46,984 nt of DNA from DASUXY01 sp036377675 (lineage in GTDB: Bacteria > Bacillota > Bacilli > Bacillales > Amphibacillaceae). Where the stretch lies: positions 1 through 46,984 of the forward strand of contig DASUXY010000056.1 of NCBI GenBank assembly GCA_036377675.1, given 5' to 3'. The notes under the pieces are model-generated. The model was not told the DNA's origin and did not search any database. It was given only the letters and a program-made list of their open reading frames with translations. This document shows, one piece after another, positions 16,464-24,713 of this stretch. The position numbers and the translations under genes are program-made. Position 1 is the first letter of the stretch. Each line of letters begins with the position of its first letter.

Positions 16464-17819
16464 TTAAAAAAACATCTTATACAAACTTTGAACAGCTTTC
16501 GTTACATCGTCAGCTTTTATACCGAACATTACACTAACTTCAGATGACCCTTGATTTATCATTTTAATATTTACACCGACATCTGCAAGGGCAGTAGCTG
16601 CTTTAGCAGCAATACCGACCATGTCGTTCATTCCTTCGCCGACAATCATAATCATCGCGAGATCTCTTTCAATATCCACCCGATCAACATGAAGCTCGGT
16701 ACGAATCCGTTCTAAAATACGTTCTTCTTTGCCGTTTTCTAACTGCTCACAGCGAATAATGACGGACATATTGTCAATGCCGGACGGTGTATGTTCATAA
16801 GAAATGTTCTCTTCCTCCAAAATACGAAGGAGCTTCCGGCCAAAACCGATTTCGCGATTCATTAAATATTTTGCCACATTCAAGCTACAAAATCCTTCAT
16901 CACTCGCAATTCCGACGACTGACTGTCCATCCAATCTCCGCTTAGCTACAATCCGAGTCCCTGGTGCATCGGGATTGTTCGTATTTTTCACACGAACGGG
17001 GACCCCTCTTTCAAATGCAGGCTGTAATGCTTCATCATGAAACACTGAAAATCCCGCATACGATAATTCTCTCATTTCCTGATACGTCAATTCTTTCACT
17101 GCATGCGGATTGTTCACAATCGTTGGATTGACGCTATATATACAGTCAACATCCGTGAAGTTTTCATACTCCTTCGCCTGTACACCCGCCGCTACGATCG
17201 ATCCAGTTATATCAGAACCTCCACGAGGAAATGTGACAATGTTCCCTTCATTCGAATAACCAAAAAACCCTGGAATGACTAAAATACCATTCCGCTTTTT
17301 TAACAAGGCTAACTTTTCATACGATTCCGGCAAAATTTTTGCATTACCGGGTTCATCTGTTACGATTATACCTGCTTCTTTTGGAGAAACGTATGTCGCT
17401 TCATATCCACAAGATTGAAGATAGGCAGCTAACAATTTGGCGTTATTGTCTTCTCCACTTGCTTTTAAAGCATCTAGCAACCGATCCTGTTGATCGGACA
17501 ACTGTGCAATCGTCTGCTGTAACTCGTCCTTTATAGAATCGCTCCATGATTGTGGCAATGATAAGTCGTCAACGATTTCTGCATAGCGATTGACAACTTT
17601 AGTTAATGCTTCTTCATCATACGTTTTTCCGGAAACACTTTCAGCTAGATTAATCAATAAATCTGTCGTCTTTGTATCATTCGAATGACGTTTACCTGGA
17701 GCTGAGACGATGACGATTTTTCGTTTCGGATCAGCACCTAAAATATTGACCACTTTTTTAAACTGTTCTCCGCTCGCAACCGAACTTCCACCAAACTTTA
17801 CAACTTTCATACCATCCAT
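16464..17819 (-). CDS. yclM: Monofunctional aspartate kinase (aspartokinase III type)
   Basis: This 451-residue enzyme phosphorylates L-aspartate, the first step toward lysine, threonine, methionine and diaminopimelate. The N-terminal kinase motif KFGGSSVA (8-15) and the RGGSDITGS block are present. Two C-terminal ACT domains are seen around FCSLNVAKYLMNREIG and IMIVGEGMNDMVGIAAKA. Length and sequence fit B. subtilis YclM (about 454 residues), the isozyme inhibited by lysine plus threonine. The start is the ATG at 17819 behind AAGGGAAG; an ATG three codons later is possible. It is monocistronic. No lysine riboswitch is evident in the 200 bases upstream. Confidence 0.9.
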   Translation of the reverse strand: MDGMKVVKFGGSSVASGEQFKKVVNILGADPKRKIVIVSAPGKRHSNDTKTTDLLINLAESVSGKTYDEEALTKVVNRYAEIVDDLSLPQSWSDSIKDELQQTIAQLSDQQDRLLDALKASGEDNNAKLLAAYLQSCGYEATYVSPKEAGIIVTDEPGNAKILPESYEKLALLKKRNGILVIPGFFGYSNEGNIVTFPRGGSDITGSIVAAGVQAKEYENFTDVDCIYSVNPTIVNNPHAVKELTYQEMRELSYAGFSVFHDEALQPAFERGVPVRVKNTNNPDAPGTRIVAKRRLDGQSVVGIASDEGFCSLNVAKYLMNREIGFGRKLLRILEEENISYEHTPSGIDNMSVIIRCEQLENGKEERILERIRTELHVDRVDIERDLAMIMIVGEGMNDMVGIAAKAATALADVGVNIKMINQGSSEVSVMFGIKADDVTKAVQSLYKMFF

Positions 17820-17925
17820 AACTTCCCTTCAAGCATCTCTTATTCAATAATTAGTATTTTTCGAAAGAATTTAGTAGCAAGTATACTAGATTCGTACACA
17901 TTTGTCACCTGTTAATACAAATAAA

Positions 17926-17953
17926 TCGTTTGTTCCTTTCCTTTAGCAAACGA
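17926..17953 (-). terminator. Weak terminator after the DUF62 gene
   Basis: TCGTTTG and CAAACGA form a 7-bp stem, and the minus strand continues with TTTATTTG. It is the only hairpin between the DUF62 gene and the aspartokinase gene. Confidence 0.4.
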
Positions 17954-18025
17954 CAAAGGGATGTTTTACCGTAGCGATTCATCGAAGGGATGCTCCTTTT
18001 GTTGTCCCATTGTTCTTCCCCTTCA

Positions 18026-18877
18026 TTACGAAACTAGGTGAATTTTACGGATCATGATTTTCCAATTCACACCTGATTGAATATGATAGGCGCGAGAAAA
18101 GGATCCTTGATTAATACCGACCCCAAGATAGTCAAGCGAATTCACATATAATAAAGGCTCGCCTAAACGACTATCAGCAAAAGAGCGACCAAATGTCATG
18201 ATGTTTTTATACACTTGGTGAGTATGATTAGCAATCGTTACTTCAAGGGAATCACCGTAATCGATTTCGGACTGTTCAAAAAGTTCCCGATGAATATTCG
18301 TCCATAAATTTCCGAAGCGGATGTCTAAAATATCAATGTTCCCATAAATGACCTCATCTTCAATATAAGCTTGCGGGCGCGTTAATTCTTCGAGATCAGC
18401 CACTTCAATGTTCGGACCGATCTCCTCGTATGAAATAACTCCAGAAGCGAAACGAGCACCTGTATATGCAAAAATATCCCTGCCATGAAACGTATGCGAT
18501 TGATCGGAGTGTGGCAGGCGATGAACCGTTTCATCGATCACTCGAGCTTCCTTAATGCCAATATCGTTTTTAATATGGGTCAATGTTCCATTATCTGGTG
18601 TGACAATATATTGATCGTTAACCGTCCTTATGACAACACTTCGCCGGGACGTCCCTACTCCAGGATCAACGACAGAAATGAAGACTGTATCCTCTGGCCA
18701 ATACGTAATCGTTTGATACAAACGGTATGAAGCTTCCCATATGTTATAGGGGGGAATATCGTGTGTGACATCAAAAATCTTTAAGGCAGGATTCACTGAT
18801 AGAGCTACTCCGTACATCGTACTTACAGCTCCGTCACTTCGCCCAAAATCTGTTTGCAAGACCAATAATTTACTCAT
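18026..18877 (-). CDS. SAM hydroxide adenosyltransferase (DUF62 family)
   Basis: This 283-residue protein belongs to the S-adenosylmethionine hydroxide adenosyltransferase family (DUF62), related to fluorinase and chlorinase. The family splits SAM with water into adenosine and methionine. N-terminal signatures are LQTDFGRSDGAVSTMYGV (about 6-23) and VVDPGVGTSRRSVV; the HFHGRD-like SHTFHGRDIFAYTGA block follows. The C-terminal beta-barrel carries IDIRFGNLWTNI-type sequence. The start is an ATG behind GAGGAGGGG. It is the only gene behind a T-box leader, so its expression should follow the charging of one tRNA. No halogenation genes are near, so hydrolysis is the likely activity. Confidence 0.9.
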   Translation of the reverse strand: MSKLLVLQTDFGRSDGAVSTMYGVALSVNPALKIFDVTHDIPPYNIWEASYRLYQTITYWPEDTVFISVVDPGVGTSRRSVVIRTVNDQYIVTPDNGTLTHIKNDIGIKEARVIDETVHRLPHSDQSHTFHGRDIFAYTGARFASGVISYEEIGPNIEVADLEELTRPQAYIEDEVIYGNIDILDIRFGNLWTNIHRELFEQSEIDYGDSLEVTIANHTHQVYKNIMTFGRSFADSRLGEPLLYVNSLDYLGVGINQGSFSRAYHIQSGVNWKIMIRKIHLVS

Positions 18878-18901
18878 TTCATAAACCCCTCCTCATTTTT
18901 G

Positions 18902-19200
18902 AAAACAAAAAACCACGTCTTTACCGTATTCCGATAAGGACGTGGTTCATATATACGTGGTACCACCTTATTTCACTGCACGCTCGCACATGCAGCCTCA
19001 ACAAGTACTCGAATCATGTGATTCTTCATACTGTGGTATAGATAACGAGTACCAAATCTCGGCAATACCTACTTATACATCCATACGTTCAGTATCGCAA
19101 CTCCGGGACCATTGTTCAGATTCGTATTTTTACTTCTTTTCAGCACCTGAAGCTCTCTGTGAAAAATAACTAAACCTTACTTTTCCCCGTCAATGTTATT
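18902..19200 (-). promoter_or_regulatory. T-box riboswitch leader
   Basis: Minus strand. A Stem I apical hairpin is visible (CAGAGAGC then TTCAGGTGCTGAA), with an AGTA bulge on its 5' side near 19178. The conserved T-box AAGGTGGTACCAC lies at about 18957-18969. The terminator has AACCACGTC (18939-18947) pairing with GACGTGGTT (18911-18919) before TTTTTTG, and the T-box overlaps what would be the competing antiterminator. The specifier is not certain. ATG (Met), followed by a purine and the strand TCCC that can pair with GGGA at the base of Stem I, is one candidate; AAC (Asn) three bases upstream is another. Only the DUF62 gene lies downstream. Confidence 0.85.
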
Positions 19201-19230
19201 GAAAGCTGTTTAATTCATATGTTATGAAGC

Positions 19231-19259
19231 ATTATAGTAAATTCATCATAAAAATGCAA
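19231..19259 (-). promoter_or_regulatory. SigA-type promoter of the T-box leader
   Basis: Minus strand: TTGCAT (19259-19254), 17-base spacer, TATAAT (19236-19231), about 30 bases before the first leader stem. Confidence 0.75.
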
Positions 19260-19697
19260 GGAAATCTGTACTTCTGTCTGCATCACGTTTTCCTAGGCAT
19301 TGTTAAACATACCGCTCAATGAATGATCCTCACACTTATGAGTACTTTTTAGTATGCCTTGGCGCTTGTCGCCCTAATTTTTACCACCATTTTTAACGGA
19401 ACATCTACTTAGTCAAACTGCTTGCCACATCGCTTCTTCATTACATACGTGCTTTCCCCTCGTTTACGGACATGAGACGACGAGCACCCACGGGAGGAAG
19501 CAAACGGCTTTTGATCTTGATACGGTCACGAGGAAAACCATTCGCACATGATGAACAATCCTTGATGTTTATAATTGTTTGAATTATTATGAAGTTACTA
19601 TCACCTTAGAAAACGAACATCTATAAAAATTGCACGATGCGTGAGAGATGAAGCACGATGACTCGCATGTTTTAAGCAACTCGAAGCGATTATCCGA
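19260..19697. other. Gene-free gap
   Basis: Between the T-box promoter and the pirin gene I see no reading frame, strong hairpin or repeat. Confidence 0.4.
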
Positions 19698-20429
19698 TTA
19701 TTTCCTCCCGCTGATTGTTCCGTCTAGCGATCCTGTACTTTGCAAATCGACAAGAAACAAGACAAGAGTTGCATCTTTATTAACCGTTAACGGTGGGAGA
19801 GGATGATCTACGTCGGTCACTGCTTCCTGTTTACCCAAAGTGATATGCTTAATGGAAATTTCCCCGTTCATTACATAAAGAAAAGGTTGGTAGCCTTTAT
19901 ATACGGGAACGTTTAGCGTATCACCCCTTTTAGGATGAGCATCTAAAATATATATATTGTTACGAACGAAAATCGGAGCATCACTCGTTGGAGGCCCAGC
20001 CATCAAATACCAATCACGTTGGTCAATAGGCTTGTCATGAAACTGAATCATCGGTTCAAGGTTCGATTCATATGGTCGTACGAAGATTTGTAACATCTCG
20101 ACCTCACCTTCTTTTACGGTTTCTTCATGTTGAAAACCTGAACCAGCATTCATCATCATTAATTTTCCCGGCGTAACCGGCACTTCGAAGCCATCCGAAT
20201 CTTTATGATAGGATGTTCCTGACCAAACGTAGCTAAAGATTTCATCATTGACATGTTCATGCATCTTCACCGTTAATCCTTTGTTCATCATCGCATGATC
20301 AATAACACTTAAAGAACCGAATAATGAATTCCGGACATCTTGTAAAACCTTGCTCGGTTGAATGCGTGTAATCGAAAAAGATCCTGTAAACGGTTTCGTA
20401 TGGCAATGTGAAGCAAGCTTTCTCAACAT
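19698..20429 (-). CDS. Pirin-family protein
   Basis: This 243-residue bicupin belongs to the pirin family (YhhW, quercetinase-like). The N-terminal cupin metal site is seen in MHEHVNDEIFSYVWSG and later in the GFQHEE block, giving the His/Glu ligands for one metal ion. The C-terminal cupin (GYQPFLYVMNGEISI) lacks an obvious metal set, as usual. Its role in bacteria is unclear; some relatives oxidise quercetin. ATG at 20429 lies 10 bases after GGAAGGAG and is preferred over the ATG three codons earlier, which touches the ribosome binding site. It is divergent from the BtuF-like gene. Confidence 0.85.
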   Translation of the reverse strand: MLRKLASHCHTKPFTGSFSITRIQPSKVLQDVRNSLFGSLSVIDHAMMNKGLTVKMHEHVNDEIFSYVWSGTSYHKDSDGFEVPVTPGKLMMMNAGSGFQHEETVKEGEVEMLQIFVRPYESNLEPMIQFHDKPIDQRDWYLMAGPPTSDAPIFVRNNIYILDAHPKRGDTLNVPVYKGYQPFLYVMNGEISIKHITLGKQEAVTDVDHPLPPLTVNKDATLVLFLVDLQSTGSLDGTISGRK

Positions 20430-20583
20430 AACGAACATTCTCCTTCCACTTCATCCAGATATTCTTAGCATAACAAATCATTCGACGTTTGACAGTGGGA
20501 GATGTTCAAACATGGTGCATAAATCAATTACGAACAGCTGACTGCAACTCGTAATGTCGTAACGAACAAAAGGAGGTTTGATT

Positions 20584-21363
20584 ATGAAAACAGTGAGCGA
20601 TTACTTACATCGATCCATGACGTACACATATCCACCGAAACGAATCATATCCCTTAGCCCTGCCATTACAGAAACGATGTACCATTTACAGCTCCACGAT
20701 GAAATTGTCGGTCGGACGAGATTTTGTATTTATCCAAAAGACCATGTGAACGATGCCGTGAAGGTCGGTGGAACGAAAGATATTAAACTAGAGGCCATCG
20801 ACCAATTGAAGCCAGATATAATTATTGCCGAAAAAGAAGAAAACACGAAAGAAATCATTAAAACACTTGAAAAACATTACCCCGTTTACGTGTTTGAAAT
20901 TCAAACGATTGACGATGCTCTTCACATGATTCAAGATCTCGGGCGTTTGACTGATCGTGAAACGTTAGCCGCTGATTTAACAAGTGAAATTGTCACTCAA
21001 TTCCAAACCTTACCGGAAGTAGACCATGTTCGAGTGGCGTATGTCATTTGGAGAAATCCATACATGGTCGTCGGAAAAGATACATATATTCAATCTGTTT
21101 TGGACAAAATGGGCTTTATCAACCCGTTTACATCGTTTACAGGGAGATATCCACTCGTTTCCGAAGAGGATTTTCAAAAAGCGGAACTGGATTACGTATT
21201 TTTAGCAACCGAACCATATCGATTTCAAGCGAAACATTTTGAGGAATTTTCTAACATGATGCCTCATGTTCAACCGCTTCTCGTCGATGGAGAGATGTTT
21301 TGGTATGGTGCAAAAATGATCAAAGCAGCAACATATTTTCGTAACACATTCTCTTCCTTCTAA
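20584..21363 (+). CDS. BtuF-like helical-backbone metal-receptor protein without signal peptide
   Basis: This 259-residue protein has the fold of ABC substrate-binding proteins for cobalamin, haem and iron-siderophores (PF01497 type): RIISLSPAITETMYHLQLHD near residue 20, GGTKDIKLEAIDQLKPDIII, then the long backbone helix and LVSEEDFQKAELDYVFLA. The odd point is that it lacks both a signal peptide and a lipobox Cys; the mature domain starts almost at residue 1. No ABC permease or ATPase is next to it. It may act in the cytoplasm as an orphan cobalamin- or corrinoid-binding protein. The start is ATG 20584 behind AAAGGAGG. Confidence 0.8.
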   Translation: MKTVSDYLHRSMTYTYPPKRIISLSPAITETMYHLQLHDEIVGRTRFCIYPKDHVNDAVKVGGTKDIKLEAIDQLKPDIIIAEKEENTKEIIKTLEKHYPVYVFEIQTIDDALHMIQDLGRLTDRETLAADLTSEIVTQFQTLPEVDHVRVAYVIWRNPYMVVGKDTYIQSVLDKMGFINPFTSFTGRYPLVSEEDFQKAELDYVFLATEPYRFQAKHFEEFSNMMPHVQPLLVDGEMFWYGAKMIKAATYFRNTFSSF

Positions 21364-21452
21364 AACCGCTTGGCTTTGAGCGAGAAAGCTGAACATCAAC
21401 ACATCGTTACAAACTAGATAACGAATGATGATTCGAAAATCATTCGTATAAA

Positions 21453-21545
21453 AGGGGCTGAACAATAAGTCTATTCTTTACTTTAGATGAACTATCTAAA
21501 AAATCCGAAACATTGATAAGTCACAATGTTTCGGATTTTTTCTCG
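21453..21545. repeat. Intergenic repeat copy 1 with terminator hairpin
   Basis: The segment begins GGGGCTGAAC, continues with ATAAGTC, TTCTTTACTTTAGATG, and ends in a hairpin in which AAAAAATCCGAAACATTG pairs with CAATGTTTCGGATTTTTT. A second copy with the same order of blocks lies at 27562-27650. The hairpin serves as terminator for the genes converging on it (21363 plus strand, 21585 minus strand). Confidence 0.75.
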
Positions 21546-21584
21546 TTTTTAACTTACGTTTTATCCTTGAGGACAACCCCTCGT

Positions 21585-21764
21585 TCACTTTTCTTTTTTC
21601 TCTTTTTTGTTTTGCACTTGATCAATGAAATGGGGGTTTTTCTTCAAATCAATTGTTGGAATGACTCCTATTTGCACTCCTGTAGAATCATTTAGGACAC
21701 CTTCACGCTTCCCATCTCCACGTGGATTTGCCCTTGCTCCTATATTTTCCGTTTTATTCGGCAT
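21585..21764 (-). CDS. Small hydrophilic protein of 59 residues
   Basis: A minus-strand frame starts at ATG 21764, 9 bases after GAGGAG, and ends at TGA 21587-21585. The product opens MPNKTENIGARANPRGDGKR, has a middle segment STGVQIGVIPTIDLKKNPHF, and ends in a Lys/Glu tail. It is very hydrophilic, has no membrane helix and lacks Cys and Trp. The good ribosome binding site, the ordered composition and the bidirectional terminator just beyond its stop support a real gene. The family is not recognised; small polar proteins of this look are often spore-associated in Bacillaceae, but that is a guess. Confidence 0.6.
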   Translation of the reverse strand: MPNKTENIGARANPRGDGKREGVLNDSTGVQIGVIPTIDLKKNPHFIDQVQNKKEKKEK

Positions 21765-21950
21765 TTAAACCAACTCCTCAGTCTTAGCATGATAAATTTA
21801 TAAAAAGATATACGTCCACGCGTAAATGAACGTTAAATTCACCTATAAAAATCGATTAGTTAAACGAAGTTGTACTAAAAAAAGCGTTCCCAATGAAGGA
21901 AGCTTCACTTTATGATAAAATTTTCCTAGAGATGAAAGGAGGTTTTATGA

Positions 21951-22865
21951 ATGATTGAGCTTATTGCAACTGCAGAATCAATTGACCAAGCAAAAGCTTT
22001 AGTTCGTACAGGTGTTGATACGCTGTACATCGGTGAAGATGAATTTGGGTTACGTTTACCGGCTTCATTTTCACAACAGGAAATTGAAGAAATTACGAAG
22101 TTCGCTCACACGAAACAAAAGCAAGTTTGTGTAGCGGTAAATGCCATTATGCACAATGATCGCATAAAAAAAGTTATACCATATGTGCAGTTTTTACAAC
22201 AGATAGGAGTCGATTCAATCACGGTTGGTGACCCGGGTGTCATCCACCTGTTAAAAAAGAATGACATAAAAATTCCTTACATTTATGATGCACATACATT
22301 AGTAACGAGTGCTAATCAAGTTAATTTCTGGGCAAAACGAGGGGCAACGAAAGCCGTACTTGCCCGCGAGTTAACGTTTGAAGAACTCAAAATAATTGCC
22401 TCAGAAGTGACGATTCCAATTGAAATATTAGTTTACGGAGCTACATGTATCCATCAGTCAAAACGCCCTCTTGTAAAAAATTACTTTAATTTTACAGAGC
22501 AACACGAACAAGAAACGAAAGACTTGTTTATATCCGAAGTAAAAAAACCCGATACACATTACTCCATTTATGAGGATATGAATGGGACACATGTATTTGC
22601 GACCGATGATATAAATTTAATGCCGCATCTTGAATCATTAGTTCATGCAGGTATTACACAATGGAAATTAGATGGTATTTTTACAAAAGGAAACCATTTT
22701 GTCGAGATTGCACGTCTTTTCGTTGAAGCTAAAACAGCTTTGCAACAAGGTAATTGGACAAATAAAGTGATGGAGCATCTCAATAGCCAATTAATCGATC
22801 TTCATCCAAATGAACGGACGTTAAGTGAAGGGTTTTTCCTAAAAGACCCTGAAGACGTCAAATAA
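21951..22865 (+). CDS. yrrN: Peptidase U32 family protein, tRNA hydroxylation (YrrN/TrhP1)
   Basis: This 304-residue U32-family protein corresponds to YrrN, the smaller partner in Bacillus of the pair that hydroxylates the wobble uridine of tRNA (ho5U) from prephenate. The TIM-barrel start VRTGVDTLYIGEDEFGLRLP and the VYGATCIHQSKRPLV segment match the family, but only one Cys remains where YrrO has four, so it probably does not bind the iron-sulfur cluster. The start is an ATG behind AAAGGAGG. It is 77 bases upstream of yrrO, in the same order as in B. subtilis; yrrM, the usual methyltransferase before it, is absent here. Confidence 0.85.
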   Translation: MIELIATAESIDQAKALVRTGVDTLYIGEDEFGLRLPASFSQQEIEEITKFAHTKQKQVCVAVNAIMHNDRIKKVIPYVQFLQQIGVDSITVGDPGVIHLLKKNDIKIPYIYDAHTLVTSANQVNFWAKRGATKAVLARELTFEELKIIASEVTIPIEILVYGATCIHQSKRPLVKNYFNFTEQHEQETKDLFISEVKKPDTHYSIYEDMNGTHVFATDDINLMPHLESLVHAGITQWKLDGIFTKGNHFVEIARLFVEAKTALQQGNWTNKVMEHLNSQLIDLHPNERTLSEGFFLKDPEDVK

Positions 22866-22942
22866 ACTGTTTTACTTAAACATCGTGCAATCACACGTAA
22901 AAAATTTGTTCATATAAACTTGTTAAGAATAGGAGGATCACG

Positions 22943-24178
22943 ATGCGAACAATTACTAAAAAACCAGAAGTGTTAGCACCAGCAGGTACACTCGAAAAAT
23001 TGAAAATAGCCATTCATTACGGTGCAGATGCTGTCTACATTGGTGGGAACGCGTATGGACTGAGAAGTCGTGCTGGAAACTTCACGTATGATGAAATGCG
23101 CGAGGGTGTCGAGTTTGCAAAAAAACATAACGCCCACGTGTATGTGGCAGCCAACATGGTCGCACATGAAGGGGATGTAGAAGGAGCAGGAGACTTCTTC
23201 CGCACATTACGAGATATCGGTATTCGTGCCGTCATCGTTTCTGACCCTGCCTTAATTGAAATTTGTGCAATGGAAGCACCAGGATTACCGATCCACCTGT
23301 CTACACAAGCATCCGCTACGAACTATGAAACGCTTAATTTCTGGCATGAAGAAGGTTTGGAACGGGTCGTTCTTGCACGGGAAGTTAGCATGGATGAAAT
23401 TGCCGAAATTCGCCAAAAAACAGATGTTGAAATCGAAGCTTTTATACACGGAGCGATGTGTATTTCGTATTCAGGACGTTGCACATTGTCCAATCATATG
23501 TCAGCACGCGATGCAAACCGAGGTGGTTGCTCCCAATCTTGTCGCTGGAAATATGACCTATTCGAAATGGATGAACTCGGAGGTCGTCAATCGCTTCTCG
23601 ATGGAGGAGATGAGTTAGAAGACTTTTCGATGAGTGCCGTCGACATGTCCATGATTCATCACATTCCAGACTTTGTGGAAAATGGTGTCGATAGTTTAAA
23701 AATTGAAGGGCGAATGAAGTCCATTCATTACGTGTCGACCGTTACGAATGTGTATCGACAAGTCGTCGATGCCTATTGCGAAGACCCTGATCATTTCGAG
23801 TTCAAACAAGAATGGGAAGACGAATTGTGGAAAGTTGCCCAACGAGAATTAGCAACCGGTTTTTACTACGGAACGCCTACTGAAAATCAACAGCTATTCG
23901 GTAAGCGCCGTAAAATTCCGAAATATGTATTCGCTGGTCAAGTATTGGATTACGATGAAGAGACACAAATTGCAACGATCCAGCAAAGAAATAATTTTGC
24001 TGTCGGTGATGAAGTAGAATTTTATGGGCCAGGCTTTACCCATATTAAACAAATCGTTGAACAATTGTGGGATGAAGACGATCAACCGCTTAATCGTGCT
24101 CGACATCCGATGATGACTATAAAAATGAAAGTCGATACACCCGTTCAACCACTCAATATTATGCGTAAACGAAAATAA
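22943..24178 (+). CDS. yrrO: Peptidase U32 family tRNA hydroxylase (YrrO/TrhP2)
   Basis: This 411-residue protein is the catalytic-type partner of the ho5U pathway (TrhP2; E. coli TrhP/YegQ). It keeps the probable iron-sulfur ligands C173 and C180 (AMCISYSGRC) and C196 and C200 (GGCSQSC). The N-terminal domain opens with PEVLAPAGTLEKLKIAIHYG and the U32 signature lies near ESFIHGAM (here EAFIHGAM). A C-terminal beta-barrel (FAGQVLDYDEETQIATIQQR) would bind RNA. The start is ATG behind ATAGGAGGATCACG. It is the second gene of the yrrN-yrrO unit and is followed by a terminator. Confidence 0.9.
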   Translation: MRTITKKPEVLAPAGTLEKLKIAIHYGADAVYIGGNAYGLRSRAGNFTYDEMREGVEFAKKHNAHVYVAANMVAHEGDVEGAGDFFRTLRDIGIRAVIVSDPALIEICAMEAPGLPIHLSTQASATNYETLNFWHEEGLERVVLAREVSMDEIAEIRQKTDVEIEAFIHGAMCISYSGRCTLSNHMSARDANRGGCSQSCRWKYDLFEMDELGGRQSLLDGGDELEDFSMSAVDMSMIHHIPDFVENGVDSLKIEGRMKSIHYVSTVTNVYRQVVDAYCEDPDHFEFKQEWEDELWKVAQRELATGFYYGTPTENQQLFGKRRKIPKYVFAGQVLDYDEETQIATIQQRNNFAVGDEVEFYGPGFTHIKQIVEQLWDEDDQPLNRARHPMMTIKMKVDTPVQPLNIMRKRK

Positions 24179-24186
24179 ACAACATC

Positions 24187-24218
24187 GTGGAGTGATCCTA
24201 GGGACACTCCACTTTTTT
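24187..24218 (+). terminator. Terminator after yrrO
   Basis: GTGGAGTG pairs with CACTCCAC (8 bp, 10-base loop), followed by TTTTTT. Confidence 0.85.
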
Positions 24219-24579
24219 AATATGTTTATGTACATTGAGAACACTTTCTCTCACCCTTTACCTGAATTTTCATCTCTCCCTAAATCTAAAACAGAACATG
24301 TAAAATAACGAATACTACTTCATATTCTCAATCAGCTTATCTTTTGTAGACCTTTTACTTTTATGAATATCTCTGTTTTCCGACGCTGTTGAAGAGAACG
24401 AGATCTTTTCTTAATCATCATAAAATGATGTGGCATGTTACTTTCACTCTGAACGAAGGCATTTCGTCAAGTTTTCGTTGCCGATTTAAAATTTTCCATC
24501 TATGTCCTCCAACTTTCTTCTTTCTTTTTCTACATCCACTTCCTTACCTCTTTTAATCATCCTCTTTTCGTAAGCAACC
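24219..24579. other. Gene-free gap before the biotin operon
   Basis: About 360 AT-rich bases with no protein-like frame or hairpin. The bio promoter begins at its right end. Confidence 0.4.
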
Positions 24580-24608
24580 TTGACTTTATACGTCATTTCG
24601 ATTAATGT
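24580..24608 (+). promoter_or_regulatory. SigA-type promoter of the bioFHC operon
   Basis: TTGACT (24580-24585), 17-base spacer, TAATGT (24603-24608). The -10 box lies inside the left half of the BirA-like operator. Confidence 0.7.
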
Positions 24609-24635
24609 TAACCATATAAAATACAGGTGGACATT
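24604..24635 (+). promoter_or_regulatory. BirA-type biotin operator
   Basis: AATGTTAACC (24604-24613) and GGTGGACATT (24626-24635) form a dyad with 8 of 10 positions matching across a 12-base spacer. The left half has the GTTAACC core known for BirA sites in Bacillus bio operons. The site covers the -10 box, so biotin-bound BirA would block transcription. Confidence 0.75.
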
Positions 24636-24713
24636 AATTCGATAAAACAGACGGTCTTTTCCGTCACGCGAATAAACTTCCAAAGTTTTGAACAAAAGTA
24701 TGAGGTGGATCGG

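Noticed and set aside
17820..18025. Lysine riboswitch before the aspartokinase gene
   Set aside because: Only about 200 bases, one short hairpin and no recognisable lysine-box core.
24627..24713. N-terminal extension of BioF
   Set aside because: The extension covers the BirA dyad and lacks a ribosome binding site; ATG 24714 has one and matches the family start.
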